Below, in pieces: positions 11,911 through 23,000 of a stretch of DNA of 64,000 bases. This DNA comes from Dromiciops gliroides (Eukaryota > Chordata > Mammalia > Microbiotheria > Microbiotheriidae): contig NC_057862.1 of assembly GCF_019393635.1 (NCBI RefSeq), positions 94,363,159 through 94,427,158 on the forward strand, read 5' to 3'. A model generated the notes under the pieces. That model was not told the DNA's origin and searched no databases. It saw nothing but the letters and a program-made list of their open reading frames with translations. Every line of letters starts with the position of its first letter. The stretch's first letter is position 1. The translations under genes were made by a program, and so were the position numbers.

Positions 11911-12580
11911 CATTAGTGAGTACATTCCGTCCATATTCTTGGACCACAACTTCTTAACTTGCTGGATAGATCTTGAGAGTTACTGTAACAAAAATATCCA
12001 TCACCCTGTGATAATTCTCTCTGACCTTTGCCACACTATTCCTCAAACAGCAGATATATAGTTCATCACTGGGCTGACACAGTTCTTACGTTGATGTCTC
12101 ACCATTGTATGGAGGTGACCCTAAGCTCTTGAAGGCCTCACCTGTAGAAGACAAGACCTCACAGACCCTATTCACCTGGAAATGGTTCAAGTACTGGCTT
12201 AGTAATGATTAGGAAGACTATTTGACTTAAAATTCCCTGAGGAATTTGGACTTTGAGAATTCATTAAGTCACAGCAGGACTCAATTTAAATCAGAGGTTC
12301 TTAAAAGTATTTTGCTAAGTCTATTTCAGATGGCTAAAGGGATCCATAATACAAAAAAGGTTATGTATTACCGATTTAAATAGTGTCATTCACCATGAGA
12401 AAAAAGTATCTCTCAGCTTTAAAGATCTCCAGGAAAATAATCTCTACAGTTTCCCTTGGCAACACATTCTCATTGCTATACCGCCAATGATAAACTCAAG
12501 GCAGTATATGATACCATTGTAAAATGGTTTGAAGAAAGGAGGTAATTCAGTGTGTATGCTGGCAAAGAGAAATGTAGAAT
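11911..12580. other. no recognised feature
   Basis: Single-copy-looking AT-rich sequence with no exon signature. Confidence 0.4.
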
Positions 12581-12584
12581 TGAG

Positions 12585-12925
12585 GGAGATAGTTCCAAAG
12601 GATTCATGATGGAAAATGCTCACCAAATCCAGAAAAAAAAGAACTGTTGAATCTGGATGCAGATCGAACCATACTATTTCTATTGTTTTTGTTGTTTTTC
12701 TTTTTTTGAGGTTTTTCCTTTTTGCTCTGATTCTTCTCTCATTACATGACTAATGCAGAAATATGTTTAATGTGATTGTACATATATAACCTATATCAGA
12801 TTACTTGCTGTCTTGGGGAGGGGGAGGGAGGGGAGGGATGGAGAAAAATTTGAAACTAGAAATCTTATAAAAACAAATGTTAAAAATCATCTCAAAATGT
12901 AACTGGAAAATAATAAAATATATGG
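12585..12925 (+). mobile_element. L1 3' end
   Basis: Sense L1 3' UTR: GATTCATGATGGAAAATGCT, TAATGCAGAAATATGTTTAA, AACCTATATCAGATTACTTG, a G-rich block and terminal AATAAAATA. 5' truncated. Confidence 0.85.
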
Positions 12926-12995
12926 AAAAACAGTAAAAAATATCAAATTGAGGGGATAAGAGAAGTATGGTAGAGTGAAGGCAAAGAGATCTATC

Positions 12996-13000
<5 letters not shown>

Positions 13001-13079
<79 letters not shown>
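13001..13079. repeat. (TC)n-(TA)n compound microsatellite
   Basis: 35 bp of TC directly joined to 44 bp of TA. Confidence 0.97.
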
Positions 13080-13081
<2 letters not shown>

Positions 13082-13495
13082 TCTATTGGCATAATTGACT
13101 CCATATTTGGTCTCCATATCAGTATAATATAAACAGTCACACACACCACCACTCCAACACCATTTTTATGTCTTAGCTCATCCCCATTTCCTCTGCTCTA
13201 CTAGTCATAGAATAAAATGAAGTTGCCTTGCTTTGCTCCCCCAGGCTAACAACAGATTAGTAAGTGAGGGAAGGAGGTGGCAGAGTGATAATAAGGTTCA
13301 CTCTCTCCTGTCCAGATCTGTTTTGCCATAATCAGTGAACAACTATGTCACTTTCTCTTCTCAATATATTCATGGCCTGGCTTACCATCTTCTCCTCCAT
13401 CCCAGTCCCTGCCCTTTTAAAACCCTATGGCCTCCCAGTTCTCCAGTATTTTTTAACTTCAATGAATTCCCTCTCTAGTGAATGTCAATCATGAT
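13080..13495. other. no recognised feature
   Basis: Possible degenerate L2 (13370-13450) but not firm. Confidence 0.3.
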
Positions 13496-13511
13496 AAAAT
13501 TGGTTGACTAG

Positions 13512-13661
13512 GGGGCAGCTAAGTGGTGCAGTGGATAAAGCACTGGCCCTGGATTTAGGAAGACCTGAATTCAAATCTGGCCTCAGACACTTGACACTTA
13601 CTAGCTATGTGACCCCGGGCAAGTCACTTAGCCCTCATTTCCCCGCAAGAAATAAAAAATT
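13512..13661 (+). mobile_element. CORE-SINE with target duplication
   Basis: Sense copy with a 'B'-type tail (CCTCATTTCCCCGCAAGAAA). ATTGGTTGACTAG before and ATGGTTGACTAG after (13666-13677) form the target duplication. Confidence 0.92.
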
Positions 13662-13679
13662 AAAAATGGTTGACTAGAC

Positions 13680-15018
13680 TTGCTATGATGTTGTTCATGT
13701 GAATTTGCTCTGAGTACCAGGATTCCTTGTTATAAGTCTGGGTCCAAGGACCAGCTTAGCTAGTTTTGGAGAAATTCATCACTGATGTATTAATTTCTTT
13801 TGGTTACAGCTACTCTTGAAGGCTATCAAGTCAAAAAAGTGTGGCAAATAACATTGTTGTAGGGGAAACCCATATCTGTGAAATCACTGATCTTTCAAGT
13901 ATATTAAATATTAAAGTTAACAGTCAGAATTATTTTTTTTTTACTTATAAGGCCCAGAGCAGAAAGGGATCAGCAAAGAAAGAATATAGCAAGGCAATTG
14001 CTTTCTCTTTCCTAAACTGGCTATTTTTTATTGGCATTTATACATGTCATTCTTTACCTCAGAGTAAAGATCAGCATTTTACCCAGGCACTGGTTAATTT
14101 GTCCAAACCCAGGGTTTGGTTGTTCATAGGGTTTTTCTTCTTATTCATAGTAGCAAAGTTCAATCATAGGCGGATTCCCTCAGGACTCAGTACCCAAAAA
14201 GACAAGGGCAAGCTAACTACTCCCTGATAATGCACATTTAATAACAGCAAAGGAAATGAGTGAAAGTAGTATGCAGCAACACATTGAGAGAAAAATGAAA
14301 TCTGCAAAATGATATCTCAGAGGCAAGGAGGAAATGCTTTGCAATCTAGGCCAAGCCTGTCGGAAGAGAAAAATGGAAGGCTGTGCCTTTGGCCCCACAT
14401 TTTTATACTGTATTACTGAGTTTGGTGACTTTGTACTTCGAGCTCTTTGGATCATGGTACCATATAAAGTATCGTATTACTAGCCATTATAATAGTCTCA
14501 TAATATAAGGAATGTGTCTTTTAAAAGTGCCAACTTCTCATCCTTCCAAAAAACAAACACACCAGAAAATGTTTTCAAAAGTTTAATTGTAAGAAAAGTG
14601 CTTTATCTTGAATTTCGTTAAAAAATAATGAAAAATTTTTTAAAATAAAAATATCTTGAATATCATTCAAGCATAGTATTTGTCTTTAATGTTGAAACCT
14701 ATCTCAGTACTATAATATACCTTGATTTTAGGTTTGTGTGAAATCTTGCTACATTAATTTGGGAAATAATACCTCTGCCCAGTGAAATCAGTGGGAATGT
14801 ATAGATGGTAGGATGGTTCTAGGTTTTATTACATGCATGTATGAGAAGAAATTTCCCTAACTGGTACTTTTTTTTAAAAAAAGAAAGACAAAAAAATACT
14901 TCATGAATTTTAATTTAAATAAAAGTTCATATTCCAAGAGAATTAAAAGAGAAATTTTTTTCCATATCAAAAGCAAAAGGGTAAAGATAATTTCATCCAA
15001 GTACTATATCCAATTTCT
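13680..15018. other. no recognised feature
   Basis: AT-rich single-copy DNA. A 128-codon open stretch at 13841-14227 (+) begins with GTG, has low-complexity hydrophobic patches and no family resemblance; I do not call it a gene. Confidence 0.5.
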
Positions 15019-15030
15019 AAAAAGAAAGTG

Positions 15031-15189
15031 ATGGGGCAGCTAGGGGCGCAGTGGATAAAGCACCAGCCCTGGATTCAGGAGGACCTGAGTTTAAATCCGG
15101 CCTCAGACACTTGACACTTACTACCTGTGTGACCCTGGGCAAGTCACTTAACCCTCATTGCCCCACAAAAAAAAAGAAAGAAAGAAAAA
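15031..15189 (+). mobile_element. CORE-SINE with 12-bp target duplication
   Basis: 'B' tail copy (CCCTCATTGCCCCACAAAA). AAAAAGAAAGTG at 15019-15030 and 15190-15201. Confidence 0.93.
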
Positions 15190-15279
15190 AAAAAGAAAGT
15201 GGAAACCAAGTAAATGTTAGAGAATGGAAAGAGTGGGTTTTGGGGGGGTCCATAATCATTAATATATCCTGATGCCCAG

Positions 15280-15475
15280 GGATCATGAGATCATGGATTT
15301 AGATTTAGGAGTGACATTAGAGGTCATCTAGTCCAACCTCCTCATTTCACATGAGGAAACAGAGACCGTGGAGGGGAAATTGCTTGTTCAAGGCCATTCA
15401 GAGAGAAAGTAACAGAACTGGATTTTGAACCCAGGTATTCTGATTCCAATTTGAGTGTTCCCACCACCATGCCAT
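15280..15475 (-). mobile_element. MIR3-like CORE-SINE
   Basis: Antisense: AGAGGTCATCTAGTCCAACC, CACATGAGGAAACAGAGACC, TTTGAACCCAGG. Downstream of KCNK18. Confidence 0.75.
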
Positions 15476-15479
15476 GTTG

Positions 15480-15980
15480 TTTTCCCAATTTTTGAGACAC
15501 AAAGACACAAATAAATATTGGTTTAGGACATGCAATCTGCTCTTTATGACATGGCATGTCCATGTACAATACCATTGAATCAACATAGAATCCAAGCAAA
15601 ATGTGAACTAGTCTATTGTATTCACTTCTGTGTGCCACAGTCTTGCAAGATCAAGGACTTGACAGTGTGCTACATGATGAATAATTAAAGTAATTGGAGA
15701 GGGGGCTTAGCTAAAAAGAAGATTTTAGGGAGACAGCATCATTGGCTTCACGTACTGTAAGGGTTGTAATATTGAAGGACAGAGATTTATTCTGTATGGA
15801 GATAGAGGCCATGTGGACTTTCTCATAATAAGATCTGTCTGAAATGGAATGGACTGACTAACTGATGAAGTAGTTAGCCCCTCATTACCAGAAAGTTTTC
15901 AAGCAAAGGTTATAATCACTTCTTGAGGGACCATGGAGGAGTATTACTCCATTAGGCAAGAAGTTGACTCTAGATAATTT
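15480..15980. other. KCNK18 3' flank
   Basis: No exon seen. Holds the distal AATAAA (minus, 15791-15786) and, at 15950-15983, a CR1/MIR3-like tail (CTAGATAATTTCTAAAGTCC) that runs into the duplicated segment. Confidence 0.5.
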
Positions 15981-15983
15981 CTA

Positions 15984-16170
15984 AAGTCCCTTCCAACTTT
16001 GGGACTTAATGAATACCAAATTCCTTATAGATTTATGCAAATGAACTAGCATTACCTTCTCTTTTCCACTAGCTAGTGAACTTTCTATTTTGTGACAAAC
16101 ATTATGATGGTTTGGTAAGCAGGGAGCAATCTGGCCTGAAGCAGTTTGAAAGTGACGAAGACAATAATTT
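15984..16170 (-). pseudogene. decayed tandem copy of the KCNK18 3' coding end
   Basis: Aligns over about 187 bp, roughly 82% by eye, with 16173-16363, which holds the last ~30 codons, the stop and 3' flank of KCNK18. On the minus strand the frame is recognisable (IIVFVTFKLLQARL against EIVFIAFKLVQERL), but the Trp codon of RWDVH is TAG here. It lies immediately beyond the true stop. Both copies begin with a CR1/MIR3-type tail (AAGTCCCTTCCAACT). Confidence 0.85.
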
Positions 16171-16194
16171 ATCAAGTCCCTTCCAACTCTGGGA

Positions 16195-16200
16195 TTTAAT
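16195..16200 (-). terminator. candidate poly(A) signal ATTAAA for KCNK18
   Basis: ATTAAA lies about 65 nt after the stop on the minus strand. A canonical AATAAA occurs farther on at 15791-15786. Either could end the transcript; the sequence does not decide. Confidence 0.25.
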
Positions 16201-16264
16201 GAATGACAAATTCCTTATAGACATATGCAAATGAACCCCAGCATCACCTTCACTTTTCCACTGG

Positions 16265-17061
16265 CTAGTGAACATCCCATCTTGTGACCGACACTACGAT
16301 GGCTCGGTAAACATTGAACAATCTTTCCTGGACCAGTTTGAAAGCAATGAAAACAATTTCCATGCCCACAATAATGTAAATGGAGCAAAAGAGAAATATA
16401 GAGGTTTCATCCAACTGGATATCCCCAAAGCCAATTGTGGTAAATGTTATAAAACAAAAATAAAATGCAGTCTCAAAATCCATATGAGTTTCCCAAAAGG
16501 GTAGAATTGCTGCTCCAAAGGATATGTAGGCAGTCACAACAAAGACAATTAGTAGGATGGGAACATCAAACTTCTCAATTTTTTTCCCTATATCTCTCAA
16601 GCTTTTGTGCCTAGTGAAATATGGTTTACTCTGTTCCAGCTCAGGACATGAATTGCTCCTTTCTATTTGAAAATGGTTGCACAACATGCCTCTTTCCTGC
16701 TGTCTCATCACGATCTGTTCAAACAGTTCAATGTTATGCTGTTGTTCCACCAGGGATTTCTGAGTTGTTTCATTGTCATTTTGCATGTTGAAGTTAAGGT
16801 CTGTATTTGTGACCACAATATTAGGTATGACCTGATTCCCAGTACTGGTGTTTGTGTTTCTTGAACTATGCCTTCTGATGTGTGATAGTTGGGGGTGAGG
16901 GACTTGAAGATGTTTGAAATTAAAGTAAGCCTTAGATATGATGGATGCTAGGACATCACCAAGGGCTGTCATAACCAGAAACATTAGAGGTATGCCAAAG
17001 AGAGCATACACTATACACAGAAGTTTTCCAAGTCTTGTCATGGGATAGGAATCACCGTAAC
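16265..17061 (-). CDS. KCNK18: KCNK18 coding exon 3: filter 1, TM2, regulatory loop, TM3, pore 2, TM4, C terminus
   Basis: The acceptor is TGTTTTTAG before 17061; the first two bases complete the filter glycine, followed by YGDSYPMTRLGK. It encodes the TM2 signature YALFGIPLMFL, the large loop with PNIVVT and RSNSCPEL, TM3 with AAILPFWET, the second pore TTIGFGD and TM4 IYIIVGMEIVFIAFKLV. The protein ends in a 21-residue cytoplasmic tail (final residues RWDVH) and TAG at 16267-16265. The last 30 codons plus downstream bases are duplicated at 15984-16170. Confidence 0.95.
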
Positions 17062-20000
17062 CTAAAAACAGAAGAGATGAATACTTATCTTAGAAAAAGT
17101 CTTAAGAGAACCCTTTATCATTCTCCCTATGCCCCACCCCACCCCAATCGCATAAAACACAACCACCTTGAAGATATGGGTTATAAAAACTTTGTGAGGT
17201 TGGCGTGCTTTAGTACTACTTCCTGGGACATGCATGTTACTTTTGAACAGGTTTGCTCTCACATCTGCAAACTTGAAATTCCCCAGGCAATGAGCACGTT
17301 GGTAAGAATGTTTACAATTCACCTTAACAATTTAATATTTTAGATTTTAATGTGTAAAAAGTACAAATATTGATTGTAAGAACTGCAGAAAATGAGCCAC
17401 CATCATCTGGTTTTGGATTATTACTGGATGTTAAGTTATATCCTAACTGAATTTACAGTGAGATGTACCATCACTTCTGAGATTTTCAACTAAGACCAAT
17501 ACTAATGCATTTCCATTAGAGGACAGAGAAAAGTTGGTCTGAATCTTGTGTTTTTTATCTTTGGGAAAGAGATGCACATATACAACCCCTTTCTCTTTTC
17601 TTTTTTTCTTCTTCTTTTTTTTTTTTTTTTTGCGGGGCAATGGGGGTTAAGTGACTTGCCCAGGGTCACACAGCTAGTAAGTATCAAGTGTCTGAGGCCA
17701 CATTTGAACTCAGGTCCTCCTGAATCCATTACACCACCTAGCTGCCCCCTGCAACCCCTTTCTCATCCACATGGTCTTTGCCTTTTGAGTGGTTATTTTG
17801 AAACACTCCTCCTTAAACAGTCATTCTCTTTCTAAAGCCAGCTTATGATCCTCTCTGTCAAGGTTTCAGGTTTCAATGAAAAGTTCAACATTTATTATGC
17901 AATGTACATAGGACTGTGCTATGTGTTAGAGAAGATAAAAAATCTAGGTAAGACATGATCCTTGCCTTCACGGAGTTTACAGTCAAACAGAGAGGTGAGA
18001 GACCGATACAAAAAAATGATAATGTATTATGATAAAAGGGATAGAGGCTGGATCTCAGACTTCATTGGTATAGGAGAGCTCTCAGCCAAGGAACCTCCCT
18101 CCGCCAAAGCAGGTAAGTACCTTCTTGGTTCAGAAAATTGCCTAAAACACTGAGAGCTGATTTGTCCAGAATCACACAATATTTTTCAGAGGCAACCCAG
18201 GTCTTCTTGACTTTAAAGCCAACTCTCTATCCACTTATCTCATGCTACCTCTCAAAATACAATTCAATAAAACTTAATGTAATGATATTTAATATTATCA
18301 TGTTAATTTAAGAGCTGGCACTTATATAATGATATGTTTAACAAAGGATTTTAATAATGCTTTCTGATTTGGTCCTCACAACTCCCTGATACAAGTGAAT
18401 ATAATAAAATATGATATGATGTCACGTGATATAACACAACATAATGTAAGGTAATATAGTATAATATAATACAATACATAATTATATGATATTACATATA
18501 CAATACAATGTAACATAATATAGCATAATACAATTTATATAACATAATAATGTCATATAATTATATGATAGATGCATCAATACTTGGTATAAAACCAAGT
18601 GTTATGTGAGGTCTTGTTACAAACAGGAGATTCAGGGAAGTTAGCATGAAGAAGATGATATCTGATTTGTACTTTTAAAGATAGACAGGAGTTCTTAGGC
18701 AAAGCGGAGGGCGGGGCAGGTAAAAAGACATTCTACATATAGGGAATAGTGTGATTAAAGGCACAAAGTCAGAAAAACAGTGTGTTTGTGAAACTGAAAG
18801 TCATCCAGTTTGCTGAAAGCTCTTTGTGTTGGGGAAGGGAAGGGTTAACCATCTGGAAAGGTGGATGATGGCAGATTGTAGAGGGAACTTTATAAAAAGG
18901 GAAAGTAGTTTAAACTTTACCTGGTAGGCAGCAGGTCCTACTGCCAAGGAAGGGACAGGCAGTGTAGTGGAAAGAGCACTGATCCTACAGTTAGGAGAGA
19001 CTTTGGTTTGAATCTTAGATTTTATACTATCTGTACAGCCATAGGAAAATTTCCTCAACCTCTCTGAGTTCCAGTTTTCCGCTTTGTCAAGTGGGAATAA
19101 TGAGACCTATAGTACCTACCTTATAAGGTGACTGTGAAGCCCAAATGAGATAATGTAGGTGAAAACCCTTTCTAGATCTTAAAGTGCTATATGGATTTTA
19201 GCTCTTCTTATTTGGGGGTAGAGAAGTGGCAGGGTGAAATTTATGTATGAGAAGACTTGTGTGGCAGTAATACAAAGGATGGACTGGAGCAGGTGTAGAA
19301 GGTAGAGGCTGGAAGGCAGGAAGCTGTTGCAATCACCCAAGGAGATTGCCTTGAAACATTCATACCACAAACACAATAGCCACAAGAAATGGCATGGGAC
19401 ACAATGAAGAAAACTAGGTAACTGATCAGAGCTCAAAGGCAAAGAGAAACTGGGTTGGGTGAACAAGAGGACTGCAGAGAGAGGGTAGGAGAAAGCAAGA
19501 GGAGAGGGCTTGTGGGGAAAAAAAACAATGCTTCGCTTTGAACATGCTGAGTTTGAGGTGCTGCAAGGACCTCCAGGCCTAGATGTGCTGTAGACATTTA
19601 GAAAGAAGAATAAGGAGTGTGAAAGACCAGAATGGAAAGATAGATCTGATATTTGTTAATAAATCAACAAGCATTTATTAATCACTGACTATGTACCAGG
19701 CACTGTGCTAGGCCTTAGAGAGCTAAAGCCCAAAATGAAATAGTCCCCACTCTCAGGGAGTTTACATTCTATTGAGGGACAGGTTACACATATGTGTACT
19801 AGGTATCCCAAAAGTCTGTGCAGTTTTAAGCTTTTAGCTTAAAGTGTTGATGCACTCATCATGTAATTATTATATTATATCCCATCAAATATCACATTAT
19901 ATTATAATGCTACATGAATAATGCACATGCTTATGTGAATTTTATATTTAAGCTTTAGTTTAAAATTACACTAAGACTTTTGGGGAATCCTGTAAATGAG

Positions 20001-23000
20001 AAGATATAAAGAATAAAGACAAAAGTGTTGAGAGGAAGGGGATCGAGAGAAGGTGGAGTTTGAGCTACCTTGAAATAAGTAAGAGGTTACTGTGGGAGTG
20101 TATTGAACTGTGGAAGCCAAGAATATAGAAGGAAAAGGGGACCAAGGACAAAAGTTTGGGTCTGTATGAACATCCAGATGAATGAGCCCAGAGCCCCAAA
20201 GAAATCGTTTTAGGATCATAAATAATAACTTATAAGTTCATGGTACTTGACAATTTCCAAAAACACTTTCTCATCATTCAATAAGCATGCATTATATATG
20301 CTATGTGCCAGGCACTGAGGTGGGCACTTCAGATACAGAGACAAAAGACAATCCTTGCACTTTAGAAGCTTATACTTCACTAGGGAGACACATGATGTTC
20401 TCGGATAATTAAATAAAAGACACATACAAAATAAAATATTTAGGTGGGGTGGGGTGGAGATAGAGAACATCTAAGGGGATCAAAGGGACTTCTTTAAGGA
20501 GGTGATACTTGACCTCCGCCTTGAGGGGAGTTATAATTTCGAAAGATGGAAAAAGGAATGGGGGAAAACCTGTGCAAAGTCAGGAAGGTGGGAGATGGAA
20601 TGCTGAATATCAGTAATATTTTGGCTGGAATGTAGAGTGTGTTATGAGTAGTGTGTAATCAAACTGAAAAAAAATAGCTTAGAGCCAAGGAAGAGCTTTC
20701 TGTGGCAAACATAGAATTTTGCATCTTATCTTGGAAGCAATGGGGAGCTGTGAAAGCTACTCAAGCAGGGGAGCTCGACGCTCAAACTCATGCTTTGGGA
20801 ATATTAATTTGATAGCTGCTTGGAGAGTGAATTGTATAGAAGAGAGGCTAGAAGCAAGGATTAGTAGGATTATTGCAATGGTCCAGGCAAGAAGGGATAA
20901 GGGACTGAACGAGAGTGGTGGCTATATCAGTGTAGAGAAGGGAATGAATGTGAGAGATGTTGTAGAGGTAGAGTCAGTGTTATTTGGCCACTGATTGGAT
21001 ATTGGAGATAAGGGAGAAGAAAAACTGGGGCTGAGTCCTAGACTATGAAGACTATGAAGCTGGGTGATTCTTCTTCTTCTTCTTCTTCTTCTTCTTCTTC
21101 TTCTTCTTCTTCTCCTCCTCCTCCTCCTCCTCCTCCTCCTCCTCCTCCTTCACTTCCTCCTCCTTCTCCTCCTCCTCCTCTTCCTCTTCTTCTTCTTCTT
21201 CTTCTTCTTCTTCTTCTTCTTCTTCTTCTTTTCCTTCTCTACCTCTTCCTCCTCCTCCTCCTTCTTCTCCTTCTCCACCTCTTCCTCCTCTCTCTTTCTC
21301 TCTCTCTCTTCTACCCCTCTACCTCCTTTACTCTCTTCCTCTTTCCCTTTGCCCCTTCTCCCTTTCCCTTCCCTCTCTGTCTCCCTCTTCAATATCCTCT
21401 TCAATATTTCCCTATATATTGCTTCCTTCCTTGCTTCCTATAAACACACCTACATCTCCATCCTTAAGGAAAAAAATCCTCAGATTTTTCCATCCCTATT
21501 AGCTATTGTCCTATGGCTCTCCTCCCTTTCTCAGCCAAACTCCTTGAAAAAAAATAACTTTTCCTAACCACTCCAGTATCTTTACCAAGAGAATCCCATA
21601 ATGGAGTAACAAAGAGTCAGACGTGACTGAAACAACCCAACTCATTGACTATACTTTTTCTCTTCTCATTCTATTTCAAACCCTCTGAAATCTGGCTCCC
21701 GTCCTCATCATGAAAATGACATTGTTTCTTCAGAGTTCCAGATGGCCTTTTAATCAGCAGCGCTAATGGATTCTTTGCAGTCTTCATCCTTTTGCATTTT
21801 TCTGTAGTAGTCTTTTGACTATTCCTAGAAAAATATCCTCTCCTCTCTGGATTTTCCTGCTCTCTCCTGGCTTTCCTTCTACCTGACTGCTCATTCTCAG
21901 TCCCCTCTCCTGGATCATCACGCGTGTTATTCTCCCTAACTACATGAAAAGCTGTATTAATGGCCTACATTTCCTCCTCCCTCTCTGTCCTGGACCCTCT
22001 CCTCTTTTACCTCTTCACTCTCTCACTTAGTGACTGTATCAGCTCCCATGCATTCAATTATTATCTCTGTGTTGCTGACTCTTCAGTCTATATATCTAAC
22101 CTTAGTCTTTCTCTTCAGAATTCTACTCCCATATCTCTCCACTGCCTATTAGACATTTTGAATCAGATGTCTCCTGGGCATCTCAAACTCAACATATCCC
22201 AAACACAAACATTATCTTTCCTTCCAAAACCATTCCTTTTCTGAGCTTCCCTTTCTAATGGCAAGGATACTGCCATCCTTCGAGTCACCAAGATTCACCA
22301 CTTGATCTCTAAATCCCTATTTTTCCACTCAAGTAGCCACCACCCTCGTTTAGACTCTTCTCCTCTCTTCCCTGGATTATTGCAAGTCTCCTGATTTGGC
22401 TCCGTTCAAGTCTCTCCCCACTACAATCCATAATCTACTCTGCTACCAAAGTGATTTTCCTATAGTGAAGATCTGCCCATGTCACTCCCCTTCTAAATAA
22501 AACTTCAGTGTTTCATTTGTTTTTGCTCCTAGGATAAAATATAAACCCTTCTCTGGCCTGTCCTCATCTTTCCTTCTCTCTTTTACATTACTCCTGTCCA
22601 TGTGCTCTATGGTCTAGGCACACAGGTCTCTTTGCTGTTCCTTACACAGGACACTCCATCTCCTGTCTTTGCATGAGACTTTTTCACTGAAATGTTCTTC
22701 CTCCCCGGCTCTGCCTCTTAAAATCCCTGGTGGTCTTCAAGACTTAGTTCAAGCCCCAACTTCTGTAGGAGGTCTTTCCTGGTCCCTTCTCCTTCCCCCC
22801 ATCTGTCCCTGCTCCTAGAGCCTTCACCTCTAAAGTTACCTTTCACCTACTTTTATGTGTATTGTGAATATACCTAATACATGAGTTGTATATACAGCCC
22901 TCACTATATGTACATCTGTTCTCCCCATTAGAAAGTGAACTATTAGAGGGCAAAGACTTTTTTCATTTTTGTTTTTGTATGCCTAACATTTACCTGGCTA

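Noticed and set aside
13841..14227. 128-codon open frame on the plus strand
   Set aside because: Starts with GTG, has low-complexity hydrophobic patches, no family motif and no splice or promoter context; chance in AT-rich DNA.
1..16000. SLC18A2 as downstream neighbour
   Set aside because: Expected next to KCNK18 from human gene order, but no vesicular-transporter exon is visible; it probably lies left of the window.
16268..16864. Plus-strand frames opposite KCNK18 exon 3
   Set aside because: Antisense shadows of the conserved coding exon.
21045..21567. Poly-Leu, Ser, Pro and Phe open frames
   Set aside because: Frames through the TTC/TCC tract; no real coding signal.
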